Below, piece by piece: positions 57,427-64,000 of a DNA stretch of 64,000 nucleotides. The notes below the pieces were generated by a model, which searched no databases, was not told where the DNA came from, and saw only the letters and a program-made list of their open reading frames with translations. A program made the translations under genes and the position numbers. Every line of letters begins with the position of its first letter. Within the stretch, counting starts at the first letter, position 1. Source of the stretch: Hymenopus coronatus (lineage: Eukaryota; Arthropoda; Insecta; Mantodea; Hymenopodidae); contig CM060883.1 in the NCBI GenBank assembly GCA_030762935.1, positions 36,293,501 through 36,357,500 on the forward strand, in the 5' to 3' direction.

Positions 57427-57530
57427 GCCCGCCTATGTAGAGTGGTGGTAGCGCCTGCCACACACTCAGGAGGTCCTGAGTTCGAATATCGTTTAGGGCG
57501 ATTTATTCGTATGCTTAGAAGAAAATGCGC
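57427..57530 (+). mobile_element. SINE S2, 3'-truncated
   Basis: GTGGTGGTAGCGCCTGCCAC and CCTGAGTTCGAATATCGTTT are the two pol III boxes; TTAGAAGAAAATGCG is the last matching part. Confidence 0.7.
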
Positions 57531-58305
57531 GAGGTAAACGCAGTTTACTAACACATCATTTTATAACGTATTAATGGGGAAATAGAGAAATAGTCGTGAT
57601 AAATAATTTTAAATATTAAAAATAGTGAATAATGCAAAATGCATAAGTTATAAGTCATTAGTGAGGCATAATAATAAATAAGCATAAACTCTGTTGTTAG
57701 ACAAGAGCCATTAACAAAAATGCAAAAGGAATTACCTCGAAGTCAGAGTAGTGAAGGTAATTAAGTTTCCGGAAAATCAGTAAGCAAGAACTTCATTAAG
57801 CTCAAGGGTCAGTTCCTGGGAAATCAGTGCGTTCTAAAATCTAAGGGACGCGCTTGTAAAGCGCACATAGATCATTTTTGAAAACTAGAAAAAGAAAGGA
57901 TACTTAGGACTGAGCAGTAAAGAAGAATGAAAACTGTGTCTCAATAGTAAAATTTGTTAATGTAGAACCTACGAACAATGGTGGGGTAATTAGTAGTAGG
58001 CGGGGCTTATGTTAATGAAACAGAATGCATCACTAAAATTTAGTTGTTCTGGCGCTACTTGTGCTTCAAACTGTATTATGAAAACGCATTTTGCTTGCAT
58101 CGCAAAGTTCCTAACTCTGTAAGTTCGTTGAAGTAGCAATAACTCCTCGTGTATAGATTCAGAAATATTAACTATCCATATTTAAACAATCGGTAACCCA
58201 TTTTCAGCACACTTAGCTGGTGTTGTCCATACCCTGAGAAAACGATCTCGTAGCCTGCCACTGGAGCAGATAATCAACAATCATGCTTAAATATACGGAA
58301 CAGTA
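57531..58305. other. Unique stretch
   Basis: A+T-rich, no gene recognised. GAGGTAAACGCA at its start also occurs near 56030, perhaps a small shared repeat. Confidence 0.45.
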
Positions 58306-59135
58306 ATTTTTACTTTCTTTATAGGCACTATATACATAGTGTATAGAGAATATATTGCACTCCACCAAAAAAGTCGATGCCGAGATTTCACCGGAAATAT
58401 ATGTTTTAGGGTCACCTGTATCCAAAAAAAGTATTTTCAGAAAAAGGTCCGTGTGTGTGTGTGTGTCCGTGTGTCTGTGAACACGATAACTCAAAAACGA
58501 AAAGTCGGTAAAGTACAAAACTTGGTATTTAAGTTTAATATCTTCCAGGGATGCGACACGAAGAATATGAGAAAAATCCCCCCACCCGAAACTACCCTTT
58601 ACATGGAACATTTTTCGAAAATTTTGATTTTCTAAAAAATGGCTCTAACGATTTTGATTAAAATATCATATATTAAAGATATTTACCTGACAAATGAAAT
58701 GTATATTTTGAATTTTCTGGGAATAGCCTCTAAAGACTACTTAATTCTGGATGAATTTTGCATAACTACTAAACCGTAAGAGATGGACAAAAACTTAGCA
58801 CACAAAAAAATGTAGAACACGTTAAAACACACAATTTATGTTATATACATTTTTTCGTGAGATTGATCGTTTTTGAGATATTCCTTTTTCTTGGTTTCAG
58901 CTTTGAAAAACACACTTTTCTTATACAGGAATTTGTCAACTCCTGTCCATACAAACAAAGGCACATCAGTCACGTAGCAACCAGCCTTTGGCTTTCACTT
59001 TAACCTATGGTACTCTCTTATTTCGCTTCTACTTACAATAAAGCAAGAAATAAGACTATTTCTGCTAATTTTTCTCGATTAGCATGAAATAAATAAAAGA
59101 TAAGCTTATTAACAATAATTTGTTACAGAGATATA
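58306..59135 (+). repeat. E1 copy, tail tip missing
   Basis: Head TTTTTACTTTCTTTATAGGC, TG tract at 58450-58469. It stops after ATTTGTTACAGAGATATAT, before the terminal GTAGAGAAAG. Confidence 0.93.
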
Positions 59136-59755
59136 TCACTGCTGCGGCAACAACGCTCTGTATATCTGCGGTGAGCGCCGTTTGTAAACCAAACTCCGCA
59201 ACACGACTTCTAGAAACAGTTTTGAGGCTAATCTCTACTGCCCTCGCTGCTGTTAACATACGTTTCTGACCAGAGCTGATTTGTTTCGAAGTTTCAACTA
59301 GTTCCTCAACAATCCACTACAAAACCAATAACTGTTTCCGTCAAGTACTCAACACAAGTAACTTTTAAGCGACTGATTTCTGTACATTTCCACACGGTGA
59401 ACAATCTATAAGAATACTTGACTTAAAATAATAGTTATTTATTATACAAGCGGATAAACAGAGAGTTCATCCATGAATAGAACAATTTAAAACGCGAACT
59501 GAAGGGGGGCGTTTTAAGTTCTACGGGTGGATAATTGAGGTTTGCCCACTCGTATAATACATTGTTTTACCCTACAGATACGATAAATTAATATTTGACA
59601 AATATTCAGCTAATGATTCTACAACAGATAGTAAAAATTAAATAAGGAACAAGGCATTGAATTGCGGCGTTCTTATAGTTATAAAATATGGTAGACTATG
59701 TGTGAATACTAATTTTGTTTTTATTGCTGCTAGTTTCATATTGATTAAGTTTGCG
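59136..59755. other. Unique stretch
   Basis: No repeat family recognised. It directly precedes the Crypton-type fragment and could hold its promoter, but no clear signal was seen. Confidence 0.4.
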
Positions 59756-59925
59756 ATGGACGTTGAGAACGTTAATACAAAGGTTCCAAATGGTATATTA
59801 AATGAAACAAAAGAAGCAGTTGAGGCTTTAATACCGTCGACTTCACGGAAATTATATGAAAAAGAATTTCAGCAATTTAAGGATTGACAGATACGAAGAG
59901 ATGTTCAGGGCATTTATTTATTTAC
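59756..59925 (+). pseudogene. Crypton/tyrosine-recombinase-like N-terminal fragment
   Basis: MDVENVNTKVPNGILNETKE, AVEALIPSTSRKLYEKEFQQ and FKD. This matches the start of arthropod Crypton-type tyrosine recombinase proteins, where an SxxxYExxxxxF stretch opens the core-binding domain. TGA replaces the Trp expected after FKD; the frame then reads on as QIRRDVQGIYLFTLSH before losing similarity. The catalytic domain (R...HxxR...Y) is absent. Either a decayed transposon end or a lost exon of a co-opted gene. Similarity is recalled, not searched. Confidence 0.5.
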
Positions 59926-60150
59926 TTTATCCCACTTGTTATACCGGTGCAACGAGTAAATTTTGTTTACTTTATCCCACCCGTTGAGTATCACTTTGGT
60001 TTAAAGTCTAAGTTTTCTTATGTCGTTTCTGCATAGCAACGGTGTCTATTACATGTATCTGAAGGATAAATATAATTGTTTCCTGTTCATTTCTTCTGGA
60101 TTCCCAAACACGCCTAACCCACAACTCTGCTCACGTTTATGTTAAAATGT
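59926..60150. other. Spacer with a 39 bp direct repeat
   Basis: TTTACTTTATCCCAC occurs at 59930-59944 and 59969-59983, followed by TTGTT and CCGTT. Confidence 0.6.
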
Positions 60151-60996
60151 AATTTTTACTTTCTCTAACACGTGTGTACATACAATATACACGTAGCTAG
60201 AGCAGGTATTGTAATCAACCCAAAAATTCGATGTCGAGATTTCACCGGAAATATGTTTCGAAGTCCCCTGAGTCCAAAAAGACCATTTTTTAGAAAAAAG
60301 TCCGAATGTTTGTGTGTGGGATAGCGTAGCTCAAACACGAAAATACCTTTAAATACCAAACTCCGTATTTATGTTTGGATCTCTCAAGAATGTGACACGA
60401 AGATGTTTAAGAAAAATTCCCCCATCCCAAACTACACTTTACAGGGAAACATTTTTGAAAATTTTGTTTTTCTCAAAAATGGTAGTGACGATTTTGATTG
60501 AAATGCCGTATAAGTGTGCATCTTGAGTAGCATCTGAAGACCTCTTTATTCTGGATGAGAATTTGCTGAATATTGCATAATTGATAAATCGTTGGAAATA
60601 GACAAAGCCTTACAAATCAAAAGTGTAGATCTTGTTAAAACATATATACGTTTTTCTGGAAGAGTTGACCGTTTTCAAGATATTGCTTATTTTTGGTTTC
60701 AATTTTAATTTTCTTCTCAAACATAAGATATCTTTTCTTTGGTCCCTCTTCTACTACTGGCCATGCAAAGCGAACCGAACTTCTATTTAACAGAGCGACC
60801 AGCTTTTGAAAGATTTGACTGTCCCTTTAGCCTTATATTCGCTTATTTCCCTTCTACTTACAAAGAAGCAAGTAATAAGACCAATTCTGTTAATATTTAA
60901 CTCGATTAGCTGATGTAGATAGAAAAATATGTTTTCTATGAATAGTTGTGTGGAACAGCTAGAGAAAGTCACGTGAATGGAACACATCAGATGTTT
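60151..60996 (+). repeat. E1 copy, full length, diverged
   Basis: Head TTTTTACTTTCTCTAACACG; the hairpin is remodelled but still pairs (ACGTGT with ACACGT, CTCTA with TAGAG). The tail AGAGAAAGTCACGTGAATGG is followed by AACACATCAGATG. Confidence 0.92.
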
Positions 60997-61029
60997 CTCT
61001 TTCTCTCCCTGCTTCATTTTGGATTATCG

Positions 61030-61510
61030 AAGATGGAGTCCCTCAATTACTAGATTACAGCATCGCATGTTAGCCGCTGGGAGGGAGGGTTAAGGAGAGA
61101 AACCAGAGAGTGACCAGATCCAGATGACCAGATGTAAGCAAATGCGGGGTCCCTAAACGTTTCGAGATAGAACGTATCCCAGAACGCTAGATGCACACCC
61201 TCAAACCTCTGAGCTTCAGTGGCAATGTGAAGGAGCGCCACATTCGAAGGATCTCAGAGGTCTCCTTGACAAAGCCAATAAGAAACCTTTACAGAGAGCA
61301 CAGTCACCACTCAATCGCAACCAGCCAAGCATAGTGTCTTAGGCCTTCAACACTAACCCAGATGACAAGGAAGTGATGGGTTCTGTAAACGATGGACAGG
61401 GAAGTCGTGGTAGAAGATATACCATTCGTGCATTCGCCTGTCGGCCCCGGAAAACGTCGCAAAACTTGCATGTCTGAAATTGAACCCGGGAAGCAAGCTA
61501 CTTCAGCAAA
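61030..61510 (-). mobile_element. S8 tRNA-headed repeat, copy 2
   Basis: Minus strand: CCCGGGTTCAATTTCAGACA (box B area), GACGTTTTCCGGGGCCGACA, GGCGAATGCACGAATGG, CACGACTTCCCTGTCCATC and ATCACTTCCTTGTCATCTG, then GGGACCCCGCATTTGC. It follows copy 1 in order. Confidence 0.6.
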
Positions 61511-62142
61511 GATGCTCACATCAGTGCGATTTTATTACAGGTTGATTCATTGTTACCAAATGTTTATAATGGTATACTAAACAGGAATTAAAGTGTTCCT
61601 GTAAATAACACATACAATATGACAGCCTGCGGTCATATCATCAAACAAATTTTGTAACATTATAATTGGAGTAAAATTAATTTCCTGTGAGTATTGCCAT
61701 TAAGACCAATAAAGATTTGTGGTTGATTTGAACACATATTGTTCTTCAAAGTATAATTCCAGAGAAAGTAATCACAAATAGAGAAAGATGGCTTGGAGGC
61801 CATACAATGCCTACATTGTTTGGAAAACTTGCTTGGCAAAGAGTTGGGACATAGTTACCATGAAAGTTACAGTTTGGTGTGCTGTGGCACCAACTTGCTG
61901 TAATCATTTTTACTGTTACCTTGTACATCTTAAATATGGTATTTACAGAAAAGGTAATGTTACTCCGGTTGCAATATTTCAACATTCGTCTGACAGTGTA
62001 CTAGTAGGTTGATAGATTTTTTGTCGCAGAAATGGATCTTACCTGTGTTACATGAAGAGGCACATATATATAGTTTTATTTAAATTAATAGTATAATTAG
62101 TTTAATGAACAAACTAATATAATGTTTTTGTTTTTGTTTTTT
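61511..62142. other. Unique stretch, possible transposase trace
   Basis: The plus frame 61788-62012 contains MKVTVWCAVAPT, which recalls the KVTVWCG block of Tc1/mariner transposases, but no flanking motif supports it. Otherwise nothing recognised. Confidence 0.3.
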
Positions 62143-62215
62143 TTAGTTTGATACTTCATTTCAGTTCTACACAAGGTTTTGTGTAAAAGAATAATTAATT
62201 ATTAACATAATTAAT
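62143..62215 (+). mobile_element. SINE S7, 3' fragment
   Basis: TTTCAGTTCTACACAAGGTT and TTGTGTAAAAGAATAATTAA match the S7 3' part. Confidence 0.6.
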
Positions 62216-62432
62216 ATTTACTATACTCGCAATAATTGGTTAATTTCCTGTGTCTCCTTGACACTGCTTCCTTGATCGGATTTGAATTTCTAGTTCGTGA
62301 ATTCGCCGCTATGCGTCATGGCGACAACGGATCGGCTTGTCGCCCACAGATGACACGGTAGAACGAAATCACCACTTGTGGACGCGAAATAGCGAAATTT
62401 TGTCCAGAAACCTTCTTCTTTCAAGGGATGGT
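62216..62432. other. Unique spacer
   Basis: Nothing recognised. Confidence 0.45.
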
Positions 62433-62578
62433 GTTCTTTTACGTGTAAATATGGGACCAGTGGCTTTATTTCCTTCCCGAAGGAAGCCAACTTAAGGAAT
62501 TTTCGCGTCTGAAAAATACATCACCCTGAACCTGCAATGTTTTAGAGGTTAGCATGGTAACCACTACACCACAGAGGG
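62433..62578 (-). mobile_element. SINE S4, tail-truncated
   Basis: Minus strand: TGTGGTGTAGTGGTTACCAT (box A area), TTTTTCAGACGCGAAAATTC, TTCCTTCGGGAAGGAAATAA and CCACTGGTCCCATATTTACA. Box B is degraded. Confidence 0.75.
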
Positions 62579-62592
62579 AAACACATAATAAG

Positions 62593-63420
62593 AAAAATCT
62601 GATGTGTTCCTTTCACATGACTTTCTCTATATCACTGCAACAAATTATTCTAATTACTTCATCTAATGCAGCAAAAATTAGCAGAAATAGTCTAATTACT
62701 TGCTTCCTTGTTAGTAGAAGCGAAATAAGGGGGTACCATAGGTTAAAGTGATAGTCAAAAGCTGGTTGCTCTGCGACTGAAGTTCCTTTGTTTGTAAAAG
62801 TCCTGTATGAGAAAAGTTTAAGTCTTTGTAGCTGAAAAAAAACAAGGAATATCTCTAAAACAATCAACTCCACGAAAAAAATGTATATAACATAAATTGT
62901 GTGTTTTAAGGTGCTCTACATTTGTTGTGTGGTAATTTTTTGTCCATCTCTTACGGTTCAGTAGTTATGCAAAATTCCGTAAAATTGACCAAGTATAAAG
63001 TAGTCTTCAGAGGCTATTCCCAGAAATTTCAAAATATACATTTTATTTTTCATGTAAAAATCTTTAATATACGATGTTTTAATTAAAATCCTTAGAGCCA
63101 TTTCTTAGGAAATCGAAATATTCGAAAAAAGTTCCATGTAAAGGGTAGTTTGGGGTGGGAGGATATTTCTCAAAATCTTCGTGTCGCATCCCTGGAAGAT
63201 ACTAAACTTAAATACGAAGTCTGGTATTTTACCGACTTTTCGTTTTTGAGTTATCGAGTTCACAGACACACGGACACACACACACACACACACACTGAAA
63301 ATACTTTCTTTGGATACAGGGAACCCTAAAACATACATTTCCGGTGAAATCTCGGTATCGAATTTTTTGGTGGAGTGCTTCTCCATACACTATGTACATA
63401 GTGCGCATAGAGAAAGTAAT
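62593..63420 (-). repeat. E1 copy, full length
   Basis: Tail AAAAATCTGATGTGTTCCTT; CA tract at 63273-63294; head palindrome CTATGTACATAG at ~63391. The terminal AGTAA merges into an AAT microsatellite. Confidence 0.94.
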
Positions 63421-63446
63421 AATAATAATAATAATAATAATAATAG
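63417..63446. repeat. (AAT)n microsatellite
   Basis: Begins exactly at the head terminus of the E1 copy, where AGTAAAAAT is expected. Confidence 0.95.
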
Positions 63447-63976
63447 TAATAACAATTGCAAGCGTTTAGTATAATTGATTCCCTCTGTATATGACTAATT
63501 TGGTCCCCTTGACTACTTCCATTTCAAACTCTGCCTTCACAAAGAGCGTCGTCTTTTGTTTCCACTAACCGAAACAAATTCTGGTAGATCTCTATGACAA
63601 ACTGCAAGTTGGAAACATTCTTCCAACCTTCTTGGTAGAATTTGGTTTTTAAATGAAGACGAAAAACTCAGTTTAGCAGTACTTTATGAATGTAATAAAA
63701 CTGACACTGTCCTTAATAACATCGGTCTTTAAAATGCTGCTAGATTAAAAAAGAAATGGAATTATTCGGTCCGTTTGTTCCTTCTCCCACTCCGTAATGA
63801 AGGTAGTTAACACTTGACTGCGCTCGCATCGCTAGCCCCTTCTCCTTCAACGAGAAGACTATTATCCATTTTTGTTGTTAATATTCATGGTCAAGGAAAT
63901 CATTCTTCATGACGTCACAACTCAATTAAATTATCTTGCCTGGGGAACATGGTGTTTCTAGATTTAGTTCTCATAA
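63447..63976. other. Unique stretch
   Basis: Contains an isolated CRE-type TGACGTCA at 63911-63918 without a nearby TATA box. No gene recognised. Confidence 0.4.
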
Positions 63977-64000
63977 AGGAGGTTGAATAGCTCAGGGGCA
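63977..64000 (+). mobile_element. Possible tRNA-like SINE head, cut by the window end
   Basis: GGTTGAATAGCTCAGGGGCA resembles the first 20 nt of a tRNA (D-arm AGCTCAG). The rest lies outside. Confidence 0.35.

Noticed and set aside
61788..62012. Tc1/mariner transposase fragment
   Set aside because: Only one short motif (KVTVWCAV) fits; no neighbouring catalytic block or terminal repeats, so it was not called.

Overview
This is a eukaryotic, gene-poor, A+T-rich window built almost entirely of transposable elements. The mix (several tRNA-headed SINE families, mariner and other Tc1/mariner deletion derivatives, a Helitron, a non-LTR retrotransposon, a Crypton-type fragment) suggests an arthropod with a large genome, most likely a hemimetabolous insect. 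I cannot name the species. I find no intact host protein-coding gene; every recognisable coding stretch is a broken transposon protein.

The dominant component is one interspersed family that I do not recognise, called E1 here. It is about 850 bp long. There are about 29 near-complete copies (15 plus, 14 minus) and some 18 fragments, together roughly 40% of the window. In the orientation called plus, the 'head' is ACTTTCTCTA followed by an imperfect ~40 bp palindrome centred on CTATGTACATAG. Next come the tract TTCACCGGAAAT, a TG-rich microsatellite, the block ACTACCCTTTACATGGAA, the block ATGGCTCTAACGATTTTGAT and the block GAATTTTCTGGGAATAGCCT. The 'tail' reads GTAGAGAAAGTCATGTGAAT then GGAACACATCAGATTTTT. 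Copies are often chained head to tail or lie as inverted pairs.

The SINE families are numbered by content. S1: tRNA head, GGGTTTTCTCCGGG core, tail AAAGCGGGCGTTAAACAC. S2: tail GGTTAAAGGACGTTAAACT. S3: head ending GGACGGCCTACCTG. S4: core GTAGATTTACGGCATGTAAA, tail AAAGAGCGTCTATAAATAAA. S5: S1-like head with a different tail. S6: tail ATGTTAAAGGGGTTATATAA. S7: head TGCCATGGTAGCTCAGTGG. S8: long and poorly defined.

Layout. 0-6 kb: E1 copies, an S1 and an unassigned reading frame. 6.1-6.7 kb: a non-autonomous Helitron. 7.4-7.7 kb: S2 with target duplications. 9.5-10.9 kb: a foldback element beside a Tc1/mariner-type remnant. 11.9-15 kb: E1, including a tail-to-tail pair. 15-18.6 kb: mostly unique, with S4 and S3. 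18.6-21 kb: E1. 21.1-21.8 kb: a palindromic mariner. 24.8-26.3 kb: an A-B-A'-B inverted/direct repeat complex. 26.6-28.1 kb: an E1 mosaic. 28.9-30.8 kb: a LINE interrupted by S6 and a mariner. 30.8-46 kb: mostly E1, with a mariner pseudogene near 37 kb. 46.3-46.9 kb: S1 nested in S4. 47.0-48.3 kb: a unique island with a heat-shock-type promoter signature. 48.3-49.2 kb: S8 and S4. 50-55.5 kb: E1, a second LINE split by S5, a second Tc1/mariner remnant and a triple E1 chain. 55.5-64 kb: unique segments, E1 copies, a Crypton-type fragment, S8, S4 and a final E1.

Nested insertions give a relative history. The LINE copies are oldest, SINEs and mariners landed in them, and E1 copies appear to be among the later arrivals in at least one mariner. 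Boundaries of diverged copies are accurate to roughly 5-20 bp because I read them by eye.
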